Below are positions 52,991 through 62,537 of a DNA stretch of 64,000 nt, piece by piece. The notes beneath the pieces are model-generated. The model searched no databases. It was not told where the DNA came from and was given only the letters and a program-made list of their open reading frames with translations. The DNA comes from Aliiruegeria sabulilitoris (GTDB lineage Bacteria > Pseudomonadota > Alphaproteobacteria > Rhodobacterales > Rhodobacteraceae), in NCBI RefSeq assembly GCF_001558155.1, contig NZ_LOAS01000021.1, positions 1-64,000 on the forward strand. The letters run 5' to 3'. The number at the start of each line of letters is the position of its first letter. Positions within the stretch are counted from its first letter, which is position 1. The position numbers were made by a program, and so were the translations under genes.

Positions 52991-54007
52991 CGCCACGCCT
53001 CCCGATCCGGCTCTCCCTGCCTCTCTCCGCGGGGACCGCATCATCGTGCGCGACACAAGGCGCGCGCACGATGATGTCGGCCTCCCGCCTGCTCCCTTTC
53101 GGGTTCATGGAAATCCGTTCTTGGTCTGGGAAAGCCTTGGTTGGTTCAGGAAACCCTGCGCTACCGGTGCTCGCCGAGCGGGAAGAGGCTCGGAGAAGGG
53201 TGCGGAACGCCGTCTCCGGGCGCAAAGGGTCCCGGGAATGTGCAGAACGGCTCCCGGGTCCGTCGGAAGACGCCTGGACGGGGTTCCAAGGGGGCGAGCC
53301 TGGCGAAGAGTTGCCCCCTGGTCGCGCTGAAGGCGGCCCGAGGAGTGCAGAGACAGGCGGCGAGCGGTCTTTGCCCGGGGAGTCCAGAGGGGAGGCGTGC
53401 TCTCTGGTCCGGCTGAAGGCCCCTGGCGGGTGTGGGAGGATGGAACGCCTCCCGCGCGGCGCGCAAGCGGCGCTCGGGGTCCAAGGGTGTCCCCTGGCGA
53501 ACGAACAGCCCGTGCATCAAGGCGCGAAGCGGCGACTGCGCGGGCTGTTTAGTGAGTAGAAGGGGGGAGCAATCCACAGTTCCGATCCCGCCGCTCGAAG
53601 GAGCCGCGGCGAACGGCTGCGAAGAGCCTTTATTGACCAACTCAGCGGCCGGCACGAACGCCTCGAACGCCGGCACTGTGGACCTTCACGGCATTCGCTT
53701 TACTCTCGCTCCTTCTCACCGAATTACCCTGCGACCGTTGAGAGCGACAATCGTGAGAGCTTTCACTGCCTTCGGATCCGGCGGGCATTTTCACTTTGCG
53801 CAACAATCACCAAGAGATCTCCGCGCGCGCGCAGTGCCATTGCTCAGGCCAAAACGCTTCGTCTGACAAGCGCCTTTGAATTGGCCGTGTTCTGTTTTCC
53901 GGTACGCACCATGGCTGGCCTACCCCGGCCATCGGGAAAGTCGTTCGGTACAGACGGGGCAAGGGGCTGCCTGGAAGAGCAGCCCCGGCGATCAAGTCTT
54001 CTCGCGC
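52991..54007. other. 1-kb region of GC-rich imperfect repeats, no convincing gene
   Basis: ORFs up to 171 codons exist on both strands but have no recognisable domains and mutually overlap. Between about 53220 and 53560 several related segments occur: GGGTTCCAAGGGGGCGAGCC (53281), a GGGGAGTCCAGAGGGG version (53377) and GGGGTCCAAGGGTGTCCCCT (53476). Each is followed within some 20-40 bases by a CCTGG(C/T) segment, so they can fold on themselves. The last 130 bases are less GC-rich. Confidence 0.45.
53963..53986 (-). terminator. Possible terminator of the autotransporter gene
   Basis: GGGGCTGC / GCAGCCCC pair across an 8-base loop, 22 bases after the autotransporter stop on the minus strand. 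The tail (TTGCCCCG) is not T-rich. Confidence 0.45.
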
Positions 54008-57000
54008 CTAGAATCGGAAAGCGAACCCGACCTGGCCGCTGAGGCCGGAGGCGGTCCCGTCGCTCAAGGCTTCCGTAGCCGTGACTTCGGCGAAGACGGT
54101 CCCCATGCCGTCATCCCAGGTCAGCGAACCGCCAAGACCGATCTCGCCCGTCCATTCCGGCACATCAGACAGCAGGTCGAAGCCGTCGACATCCACGCCC
54201 GACTCGGTGAAGGATTCATGGACGACATTGGCCAGTCCGTAGAAGGACGCCTCGCGCGTATTCGACAATTGCCATTCGCGCTCGGCCGCCAGTCCGATGC
54301 GGGTGGCGAAGCTGCTGGCGTCCCCGGGATCCACCTTCTCGCCGGATGGTCCGTCGAAGCTTTCGAAATCGACATCGGTATGCGAGAACTGGACCTGCGG
54401 GATCAGGTCCCAGCCGCGCACATCCTCGAACCGCTTGCCGAATTCGAGGGAGAAGGTGTGGCCGGAGCCCTTCACGCCCGAGGCAACCGTTCCGAAGCCC
54501 GCGGCCGACAGGTCGCTCTCGAACCGGTGCAGGATGGCTTGACCATCGACATAGAACCCGTTGAGGCCGAGCCATGTCAGCATCACCGAAACCCCGTACG
54601 AATCCGTGTTGTTCGAGGCCGAGCCCGCATCCGACTTGGCGTCCAGCGAGACCCCACCCTTGTGCAGGGCGATGCCGCCAAACAGGTCGCCCGACTCGTG
54701 GCTGGCCAGGAGCGTATCCACACCGAACTGGAGCTTCCAGCTATCGACATCGTATTTCGTGTTGGTCGACGAGTTGGCCGGGCGGAACTCCTCCCAGCTT
54801 CCGTCGAGCAGCATCCAGACGCCAGTCTTGCCGTCGGCGGGATCGGCCCCGAACTGCCACGGACGGTTGGTCGACTGGCTCGGGACATCATTTCCGCCAA
54901 GCAGGAACTGACGCCGGTGATAGCGATCCCTGAGCGTCCCCGGTTCGGCAAGGGTCAAACCTGCGACGTGCAGGGATTCATAGGCGGTCGCGCTGGTGCT
55001 GTAACCGGTGATGGCCAGCACGTAATCCCAATTGCCACTCGAGGAACTGCTCGGATCGAAGGCGACCACGTCCAGCTGGAACGGCCCCTCGACGACCGCC
55101 CCCCCCGCCAGAGTGAAGCTGTCGCTGGCCGCCGTGCCACCCTGCACCTGTGCAAAGAGCAGGCCCTCGTTATTCTCGGTCGTCTCGTTGGCGTTGATAT
55201 CCGTGGATGCGAGGCCCGATCCGGTATTGTTGACCGTCACCGCAGTTGTGCCACTTGCGTTGCCCGCAATCACGATCTGGTCGGTATAGGCCGCGTCGCC
55301 CTCAAGGCTGTTATCGGTGCCGCCGCCCGAGGAAAGATCGGCGTCGATCACCAGATCGGAAGCCGCCTCGTAATCGCCGCTCACGGTGAGGCGCGTACCG
55401 ACCGTGCCATTGGCCGTCGAAAGGTCGATCGTGCCCTGGTTGAGCACATCTCCCTCGATGGTCATGCTGTCGAGGAACTGCGCCGTGGAGCCGGTCTCGA
55501 TGGCAAAAAGCAACCCGTCCACGCCATCCGGTGTGGTGAACGTGTCGGAGGTGGCCGGGTCAAAGACCATGTTGGTGCCATTGACGAGGCTGATCTGCTC
55601 GAAATTCAGGATCGAGGCGTCGAGTTGCCCCGTCCAGCCGTCGAAAACCAGCATATCCGACGCCGTGCTCTCGTCAAAAGTCGGCTCGGTAGTCTCCTCC
55701 ATCTCGGGGCTGCTGTCGTCCTCGGTAACCCCTTCAACCACTTCGGGTAAAAAACCTTCCCAGTTCTCCAGCCCGTACCCGTCCAGAACGGTGCCCGCCG
55801 CGACGGTCGAGCCGTCATCGCCGTCGCCGGTAATGCGCAATGTATCGGAGCCGAAGCCCATCGCGACCTTTCCGTCAACCGAGCCAAGAACGTTCAACTC
55901 GGAATTCGGCTCGTTCTCGGCGAGGTCGACAAAGGCGTAGAGGCCGTTCAGGGAGCCGGTCGAGGTGACCGTGAAGCTGCCGCCTTGGGCGTTGTAACCA
56001 ATGTTATCATATTGGGCATAGCCGTTGGTGATTGCTGCGATTCCGCCGGTGACGGCCCCGGACACGCTAACGGCCAGATCACCGGTGCCGGAATGCGATG
56101 TCAGGATCCCGACATATACTCTCCCTGTAACATCGCCGGTGGTCACTGTCATATCGCCGGTATATTGACCGCCAAGAGCGAGTATCCCGGCCGCACCTCC
56201 TTCAATAGCACCACTGGTCGCGATTGAGATATCACCCTCACCACCATGCATAGCTTCGATACCTACACTGCCGCCAGAGACCGAGGATGCCGTTATGTCC
56301 ACATCTGTGGAACCGCCGGCAATCTGCGCTAAAATGCCTACACCGCCGCCACTCACATGGTCCGTTGCCGTGATCGTCACGGCTCCCTCGACAGCATTGT
56401 CTACCGAGATGTCGGTTTCCGCGAGCGCGTCGCCTTGTGTTGCGACCTCCTGCTGATCGCTTTCCTCATGCCGTACTTCGATCCCTTGATCACCACCGGA
56501 AACGGTGCCAGTGGTCGTGACCGTGACAACGCCGGAACCGTAGCTGTTGACATCGATACCGTCGCCATCTCCGACAACCTCGCCGGTCGTCGTGATCGTG
56601 GCCGCGCCGCTTCCGCGATGATTGACTTGGATGCCGTCTTCTCCCCCGGTGACCGAAGCCGCCGAGATCGTCAGATCCGTCCCCGAGCTACCGTTGTCGA
56701 CGTTGATCCCGTCTTCGTCCAGCCCGACCACATCGCCGGTCGTCGTTATCGAAATCGCGCCGCTGCCGAAATGATCGACTTCGATGCCATCCGATTCCCC
56801 GGTCACCGAGGTGGCCGAGATCGTCAGGTCAGAGGTCGAAGCGTCGCCGTAGACGTCAATCCCGTTGTGGCTGGTGCCGGTTACGTCGCCGGTTGTCGTG
56901 ATCGATATGGCGCCGCTGCCATAGTGGCGGGCGATGATCCCAGTTTCGCCGGTGACGGAGGCTGTCGAGATCGTCAGACCGGTGGAGTTGTCACCCGTCT

Positions 57001-58786
57001 GGGCGATGATCCCGTCATCGCGGACACCATTGACCGTTCCAGTCATCGTGATCGAGAGCTCGCCGCTGCCGTTATGGTTCGCGTAGATACCAGTAGTTCC
57101 TCCGGTGACAGAGGCTGCCGAGATCGTCATGTCCGTGGCCGCCGGCCCGGTATAGGCATCGATCCCGATATCTGCCCCGGTCACGTCGCCGGTCGCCGTG
57201 ATCGTCAGCGAACCGCTGGCGGTGCTATAGGAGGCCGCGCCGGTTGCCTGGGCCATTCCGCCATAATAATAGATCCCATAGCCAGAGCCGGTATGCCGCG
57301 CCTCGATCCCGTCATCACCGCCGGACACGGGTCCGCTCGTCGCGATCACCGTGGCGCCCGATCCCGAATTCTCGACATGAATGCCGTCGTCAGCCGTACC
57401 GCTGACTTGCCCAGTTGTCGTAACTGAAAGCGCGCCGCTGCCGTGGTGGATCGCGTAGATACCAGTATCGCCACCGGTGACATTGGCTGCCGAGATCGTC
57501 ATGTCCGTAGCGGCAGGCCCAGTATAGGCCTCAATCCCGTTATCTGCCCCGGTCACGTCACCGGTCGCCGTGATCGTCAGCGAACCGCTGGCAGTGCTGT
57601 AGGACGCCGCCTGCGTGGCCCGGGCCATTCCGCCGTAGTAATCGATCCCATAGCCAGAGCCGGTATGCCGCGCCTCGATCCCGTCATCACCGCCCGAAAC
57701 CGGGCCGGATGTCGTGATCTCCGTTGCGCCAGATCCCAAATTCTCGACGCGAATTCCGTCGACATTGGTGCCGGACACGTTTCCGGTTGTCGTAATCGAC
57801 ATGTCACCGCTGCCGACGTGTCGCGCATTGACACCGCTATAGTAGCCGGTCACGTCTCCATTCGCGGTCACCGAGAGTGCGCCGCTATTGTAGTGGCGGG
57901 CGTCTATTCCGTCGCCATACCGTCCGCCCGATACGTCTCCGCTCGCCGTGATCTCGAGCGTTCCGACGCCATAGTGCTTCGCGAAAATCCCTTCGTTGTT
58001 TTCGCCGGTTACCGTCCCCGTCGTCGCGATCGACAGGTCGCCATCGCCGGCATGCACGCCAACGACCCCGATGGTGTTGCCGGTCGTGTTGCCGTTCGCG
58101 GTGATCGCAAGCGCCCCGCTGCCTTGATGGAACGCCCAGATGCCGAATTCCCTTGTCCCCGAAACATCTGCTGTGGACGTGACCGTCAGCGCGCCGTTGC
58201 CCTGGTTCAGGGCCTCGATCCCGCTCCCGTTCTGGCCCAGCACGGTTCCGTTTGTCGTGACAGACAGGCCATTCGTGCCGGCAAGACCGGTCGCCTGGAT
58301 GCCATCTCCATTGAAGCCCGAGACGTCTCCGACCGTCGTTACCTCAAGTGCGCCGCCCCCGAGTGCGCCCGGTGCATTCACGGCGGTAATACCATTGTCG
58401 CCACTCTCGATGATCCCATCGCCCGATTGCGTGAAGCTCAGGCCACCATAGCCGTTGAGATCGACGCCGGTGCCGCCGAAGGGATCGTAAACCCAGAAAT
58501 CGGTGCTCGTCGTCACGGTGAGCGGGCTTCCCGAAAGGGTGACACTGCCATTGTTCCCGGAGCAATAGAATGTATCCGGCCCAACGGTGCAGGCGGCCTC
58601 GGCGGAGGTTGTGATCGTTACGGCGGGCAATGCGACTGCAAGGGAGATCGCAGCGGGCGAGACTGTTGCAAGGAAGCGACCCAGCATTGGCGAGCAGCTC
58701 GCCACCCGGCCTTTCCATTTCGTCATCCGGCCACCGCGCAAGGTTTTGCAGGACGACCCGTAGATCGCTTGAACTCCGTTCGACAT
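54008..58786 (-). CDS. Autotransporter (type Va) with repeat-rich beta-helix passenger
   Basis: This encodes 1592 residues. An extended signal region (about 1-67; a basic segment then LGRFLATVSPAAISLAVALP) ends near TSAEAA. The passenger (about 70-1050) is built from some two dozen units of 30-45 residues of the form (S)GSGxxxITTTGDVxGxxxDGIxxxH. This is rich in Gly, Ser, Thr and Asp, and fits a pectin-lyase-like beta-helix. After a linker with acidic TEEDD-type residues and a second beta-rich region, the last 290 or so residues form the outer-membrane barrel, ending in GFAFRF with the C-terminal Phe. It probably acts in adhesion or biofilm. ATG 58786 was chosen; ATG 58726 is possible. Confidence 0.93.
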   Translation of the reverse strand: MSNGVQAIYGSSCKTLRGGRMTKWKGRVASCSPMLGRFLATVSPAAISLAVALPAVTITTSAEAACTVGPDTFYCSGNNGSVTLSGSPLTVTTSTDFWVYDPFGGTGVDLNGYGGLSFTQSGDGIIESGDNGITAVNAPGALGGGALEVTTVGDVSGFNGDGIQATGLAGTNGLSVTTNGTVLGQNGSGIEALNQGNGALTVTSTADVSGTREFGIWAFHQGSGALAITANGNTTGNTIGVVGVHAGDGDLSIATTGTVTGENNEGIFAKHYGVGTLEITASGDVSGGRYGDGIDARHYNSGALSVTANGDVTGYYSGVNARHVGSGDMSITTTGNVSGTNVDGIRVENLGSGATEITTSGPVSGGDDGIEARHTGSGYGIDYYGGMARATQAASYSTASGSLTITATGDVTGADNGIEAYTGPAATDMTISAANVTGGDTGIYAIHHGSGALSVTTTGQVSGTADDGIHVENSGSGATVIATSGPVSGGDDGIEARHTGSGYGIYYYGGMAQATGAASYSTASGSLTITATGDVTGADIGIDAYTGPAATDMTISAASVTGGTTGIYANHNGSGELSITMTGTVNGVRDDGIIAQTGDNSTGLTISTASVTGETGIIARHYGSGAISITTTGDVTGTSHNGIDVYGDASTSDLTISATSVTGESDGIEVDHFGSGAISITTTGDVVGLDEDGINVDNGSSGTDLTISAASVTGGEDGIQVNHRGSGAATITTTGEVVGDGDGIDVNSYGSGVVTVTTTGTVSGGDQGIEVRHEESDQQEVATQGDALAETDISVDNAVEGAVTITATDHVSGGGVGILAQIAGGSTDVDITASSVSGGSVGIEAMHGGEGDISIATSGAIEGGAAGILALGGQYTGDMTVTTGDVTGRVYVGILTSHSGTGDLAVSVSGAVTGGIAAITNGYAQYDNIGYNAQGGSFTVTSTGSLNGLYAFVDLAENEPNSELNVLGSVDGKVAMGFGSDTLRITGDGDDGSTVAAGTVLDGYGLENWEGFLPEVVEGVTEDDSSPEMEETTEPTFDESTASDMLVFDGWTGQLDASILNFEQISLVNGTNMVFDPATSDTFTTPDGVDGLLFAIETGSTAQFLDSMTIEGDVLNQGTIDLSTANGTVGTRLTVSGDYEAASDLVIDADLSSGGGTDNSLEGDAAYTDQIVIAGNASGTTAVTVNNTGSGLASTDINANETTENNEGLLFAQVQGGTAASDSFTLAGGAVVEGPFQLDVVAFDPSSSSSGNWDYVLAITGYSTSATAYESLHVAGLTLAEPGTLRDRYHRRQFLLGGNDVPSQSTNRPWQFGADPADGKTGVWMLLDGSWEEFRPANSSTNTKYDVDSWKLQFGVDTLLASHESGDLFGGIALHKGGVSLDAKSDAGSASNNTDSYGVSVMLTWLGLNGFYVDGQAILHRFESDLSAAGFGTVASGVKGSGHTFSLEFGKRFEDVRGWDLIPQVQFSHTDVDFESFDGPSGEKVDPGDASSFATRIGLAAEREWQLSNTREASFYGLANVVHESFTESGVDVDGFDLLSDVPEWTGEIGLGGSLTWDDGMGTVFAEVTATEALSDGTASGLSGQVGFAFRF
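57070..57813 (-). repeat. Tandem 372-bp duplication in the autotransporter passenger
   Basis: Two adjacent units of 372 bp (124 codons) are nearly identical: the segment starting AGATCGTCATGTCCGT occurs at 57121 and again at 57493, and the GYGI-YYGGMA segment occurs in both. The repeat keeps the reading frame. This looks like a recent internal duplication and a hotspot for length variation. Confidence 0.85.
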
Positions 58787-59038
58787 GACTGCCCCCAAAC
58801 CTGGAGCCAAATTACAGGTTCGGAAAATACCTTTTGGCCCCTTCACTTTCGCATCAAATGCCTCCGGAATGGGCATCGCGCAGCCCGAACCACAGATTTT
58901 CTTCAGATTATGATAAAAATGTGGAGGAGCGGCCGCGCTGTCAACACGGCCATTTACTAATTCCTAATGGTTAGAAAAAATGTCACACCAAAAATACATC
59001 AATTTGCATTTTGCGATTCCTGGCGCGCATTGCCCCGG

Positions 59039-60205
59039 TCAGAGCGGCGTTCCGGTCGAGGATGATTGCGGCGAAGGCGGGTGTCGGGACGGCGTGTCCC
59101 AGGTGACGAACTGCGCGACCTCGGGTGAGTCGGGCGAGATCGCCATGGGCAGGGCGAAGCCGGGGATCGTCGTGACGTCGTAAAGCTCGGCCACATCGCC
59201 GTCGATCCGGAACCAGTCGACGCAAGCGCCGCGTGAAAGGTCGATGATCTGCACGCCGCACCAGGGTTCGCTATCGGCCTCCCGCAGTCGGCGGTCGAGA
59301 TCGAGACCTTCGAAGCGCTTGTAACGCGGTTTCGACAAGCCGATGAAGGCGTAGCCACCGGCAAAGGACAGCCCGCGCAGGAACCCGGGGCAGAAGGCGA
59401 GGGGGACAAAGCGTCCGGGGACGCTGTCCTGCCCCGTGGCGGCGTCGAGTCCTTCGACATAACCGAACTCGCCGGTGCCTGCATTGAGCAGCCAGAGCCG
59501 ACCGTTATACCAGCGCGGCGAATGCGGCATGGAGAGGCCTTCGCAGACGACGCGTCCGGTCTCGACCTCGATCACGACACCACCGCTGTCGCGCCGGTCC
59601 CGCCACCCGTCAATCGTGTTGGAGCGTGAGACCGCGGTGACATAGGCCGCCTGTCCGTCGCGCATGGCCAGCCCGTTGAGGTGGCAGCGGTCCTCGTCGA
59701 CGATGGTGTCGATGAAGGGCGGTTGCCAGACCGGCTCGAAACTGTGTTTCAGCGAGGGCCGGGCAAGGCAATTGAAGCGGGTATTGACGAAGATCGGCTC
59801 TCCTTTGGCGTCGATGCCAATATCATGAGCGTCCAGCGCACCGGTCATGTGGATACGGCGGGGCACAAAGCACGCGTCGAATGTATTGTTGATGCGCTCG
59901 TGCGACAGCAGAGCGTTTTCAAACCGCATGATTTGCGCTGCTCCGGCGACGGTCAGCCGTCCTTCGCCTTCGTAGACAAGGCCCATTGGCTTTGGCAGCC
60001 CGGTTTGGTGCAGGTGCAGCCCGCCGGTGGGAGCGCGACCGAGATGATAGAGCAGGCCGGATTGGTAGGAGCTGATGGCGATGGAACAATCGAGCGCTGC
60101 CAGCCGGCTCAACAGTCCCGCTGACTGGCTGTATTCGACATTGATCGCAGCAGGCTTTCCATCCGTCTGTTCAGTTCCACCCTGGTGCTGCGGCGCGGTA
60201 TCCAT
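59039..60205 (-). CDS. TIGR03032-family protein
   Basis: This encodes 388 residues, matching the length and character of the uncharacterised TIGR03032 family: FVNTRFNCLA, DEDRCHLNGLAMRDGQAAYV, GLSMPHSPRWYNGRLWLLN, FCPGFLRGLSFAGGYAFIGLS and CVDWFRIDGDVAELYDVTTIP. The repeated strand pattern suggests a beta-propeller. There is no signal peptide. ATG 60205 is chosen because the 93 upstream in-frame residues overlap a transposase-like remnant. It lies 252 bases upstream of the autotransporter on the same strand, so the two may be cotranscribed. Confidence 0.88.
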   Translation of the reverse strand: MDTAPQHQGGTEQTDGKPAAINVEYSQSAGLLSRLAALDCSIAISSYQSGLLYHLGRAPTGGLHLHQTGLPKPMGLVYEGEGRLTVAGAAQIMRFENALLSHERINNTFDACFVPRRIHMTGALDAHDIGIDAKGEPIFVNTRFNCLARPSLKHSFEPVWQPPFIDTIVDEDRCHLNGLAMRDGQAAYVTAVSRSNTIDGWRDRRDSGGVVIEVETGRVVCEGLSMPHSPRWYNGRLWLLNAGTGEFGYVEGLDAATGQDSVPGRFVPLAFCPGFLRGLSFAGGYAFIGLSKPRYKRFEGLDLDRRLREADSEPWCGVQIIDLSRGACVDWFRIDGDVAELYDVTTIPGFALPMAISPDSPEVAQFVTWDTPSRHPPSPQSSSTGTPL

Positions 60206-60273
60206 AACAGGCTCTCTCGTCTTGGTTCTCTGGGCTGCTTTCCTGGAAACAAACCGTTGACGAGCGAAGCCTG

Positions 60274-60540
60274 TCAATGGGGGCGGCTGACGCATACCCA
60301 AACGAGACCGTCCTGGACCCATGGGAATAGTGCCAGGAACGGTTGCACCGCGAAATAGCGCGAAAACTTCAGTAGGACGGACAGGATCATGTGGACAAGG
60401 GTTGCGCACCAGCCCGCCGCGCACGATACGCACGCCCACTTCCTCGCAGGTCTGGCGAATAGCTTCGCGGATGCGCCCTCGCATCGCGCCGTAAGCCCTC
60501 TTTGGCCATTGTTCGTGCGCCAGAGGATGTGGATCAGTAA
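60274..60540 (-). pseudogene. Remnant of an IS200/IS605-like transposase
   Basis: Fragments of a TnpA-like protein are spread over two minus-strand frames. HILWRTNNGQ and later VHMILSVLLKFSRYF read in one frame, and RGRIREAIRQTCEEVGVRIV in another. Put together they follow the order of IS200 transposases (a HxxW-R/K-TK start, a helix before V-R-IVRG, then the catalytic HVHM-LS segment). Several frameshifts have destroyed it. Confidence 0.5.
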
Positions 60541-61143
60541 TGAAATCTCCCGTGCGCGGATCATGAGTGGTGCATGATCCTCTCGAAAGGCGCAGAAGCG
60601 GACAGGTAGGACGCCTGCTGTGTGCTTCCGTTTCGTGGCAAAATCAATTGATCCACGAATTGCGCCGATCAAGGCGAAAGCTCGCACGGCATCAGTTCAC
60701 GGCCCTCCTCCTAGGATTCGGCCTAGGTGATGACTTTGGATCTGCCAGTCTGCTCCAATTGCGGGATTCACGCCGGCACGAACGGCAGTATTGCGCAAAA
60801 TACAGGCTTGGCGCTGCGGACCATATCTCGCGAACAGCTGACAAGTCCGCATTGTAGGCTTTCCCGCGAGTTGGGACGAAGGCCCGGTTCCCATCGACCT
60901 ACGAGCTATTGGAGCGCCCGGTCCGAGTCTGATTTCGCGCTTCAAGGCGGGATCACGCTTCGCTGGCCTCGTTCTGCGTTCCATCGAGTGATCGCACCCG
61001 AGGCGATTTCAATCCGTTCCCCTTCGCTATTCACGGTGTCGCGCGGAGCTTCAGCGATTAACCCTCATTTTTTCTGGCGCGCTGCGTTTCCGCCCCCACC
61101 CACCTGAACCGACCTCCCGACCTCCACGACAGGAGGACAGAAG
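60541..61143. other. Intergenic region before the relaxase gene
   Basis: About 600 bases with only short, mutually overlapping ORFs that I cannot link to any family. As it lies directly upstream of a MobV relaxase gene it is the natural place for an oriT, but no clear nicking-site consensus could be picked out by eye. Confidence 0.35.
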
Positions 61144-62414
61144 ATGCCGGATCAAGAGCGCCAATACCTGATCGTCATGCGGATGCAGGGGTTGTGGCCA
61201 ACGAAACTTGGCGGTTTCGAAAGCCATCGCCTGCGCAAGGGCGGCGATCTTGGCCATGTCGATCGCTCGCGGTCGCGCCTGAACCGGCGCCTTCTGGGCA
61301 GCGCGACATGGGCACAGGAGGCGCTCGGCGAGATTCGGGAGATGCGGGCGGAGAACTTTGCCATGGAACTCGAGAAGCTCCGGGATCGGCGCAGGACCTC
61401 GGAGCTGGAACGGCGCCTTGCCGAGGGGCCGCGGGATCCGTGGCGGGCAACACGGCATGGGCCGCTCCGCGAGGTCATCCTGACGGTCAAGCGGGAATGG
61501 TTCGACGCCGATCTCACCGAGTTCTTCGGGGAGGGAGGCCCCACGCGGGAGGAACAGTTCGAGGAATTGGCGAAGGCCTGGCTGTTGAAGCATTTCGGCG
61601 CGGATTGCGTGCATGCGCGGGCGGATCTCGACGAAGAAGCATACCATATCCACGCGGTTATCCTGCCCAGGGCGACCACCAAGGATGGACGGCGGATGCT
61701 TCAGCCCTCCGTTCACCCGATGATCCGCAGCTACGAGAAGGCGCAGGACGATGTCGGCGCCTGGTTCGCCGAGATCGGCTTGAAGCGTGGCGAGAAGCGC
61801 AAGCAGGCGATCCGGGATGCGCTTGAGCACAACAAGAAGGTCCGGAAAGCGCAGCAAGCCGGAGAGAAGGCCCCCGGAGAGCTTGTCGAAGTGCCAAAGC
61901 ATCGCCGGCATGTCAGCCCGCGGAAGTGGCGGGAGGAGCAGGACCGCAAGCTGGCCGACCGAGACATCAGCTCACGAAACGGGAAACCGCAATTGTCGCC
62001 CGGGAGGCCGACGCTGACGCCAAGTCGGCGGATGCCGAGGCTGTCTTGGAAACCGCCGCCGACATTGCGGACGGACGGATCGATCCCGAGGCGTTGGCAC
62101 TGCCCTCCAACGGTGCCTGCCCCGACACCGGCGAGGCTACGGCGACGGCGCATCTTCCGGTTCGGATATTCGGCCGGGCCCTTGAAGTGCTGCGACAGAA
62201 GGCACGCCAGGACGCCCGGGCCGAACTCTCGGAAGCCTTCCAGCAGATAACGGCCGCGGATGACGCGATCGTAGAGATCGCCAGGGCATTGCCCCTCTCG
62301 GCAAGGCAGAAAATCGCGAACATGCGGACATCCCTGTCCCGTCCGATCATCGCGCTATCGCGCAAGGCGCAGAGCTGGTTCGGCCCCGAATCCGGAAATC
62401 ACCGGCGGGAGTAA
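61144..62414 (+). pseudogene. MobV-family relaxase, frameshifted
   Basis: The first frame from ATG 61144 (AGGAGG upstream) encodes a MobV N-terminus: SHRLRKGGDLGHVDRSRSRL, the histidine motif EEAYHIHAVILPRATTK (about 162-178), and HVSPRKWREEQDRKLADRD. Near 61965-61975 the reading must move to another frame, where TKRETAIVAREADADAKSAD, then VRIFGRALEVLRQKARQDAR and ALPLSARQKIANMRTSLSRP give the expected C-terminus, ending at 62414. The intact protein would be about 420 residues. The truncated product keeps the catalytic half, so activity is not excluded. Confidence 0.8.
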
Positions 62415-62537
62415 AAAAATCCGGAAATCCGTTTCCCGCCCTCGGGCAACGGATCGATCTACTGGGAAGCCAAGCAGGTCAAGCCCGAGGGTCCGGCCGG
62501 TGGCTACCACCTGAACCCGTATCAAGAGGAGCATTAC
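62415..62537 (+). other. Protein-like stretch without start codon
   Basis: In the frame of the next gene the sequence reads SGNGSIYWEAKQVKPEGPAG and then GYHLNPYQEEHY, which looks like the end of a real protein, but it begins after a TAA and has no start. It may be a residue of a deleted gene fused here by recombination. Confidence 0.35.

Noticed and set aside
53161-53676. 171-codon minus-strand ORF in the GC-rich repeat region
   Set aside because: It overlaps equally long ORFs on the other strand, is rich in Pro/Arg/Leu and shows no family motif.
53876-55750. 624-codon + strand ORF
   Set aside because: It lies antisense to the autotransporter barrel and linker, has no family features and is a by-product of the GC-rich codon bias.
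57070-58700. Regular repeats that might be a CRISPR array
   Set aside because: The repeats are in frame inside a coding sequence, vary in length and lack spacers; no cas genes are present.
56357-58960. Two long + strand ORFs (356 and 505 codons) with repeated residues
   Set aside because: Antisense shadows of the autotransporter passenger; their repeats mirror the passenger repeats.
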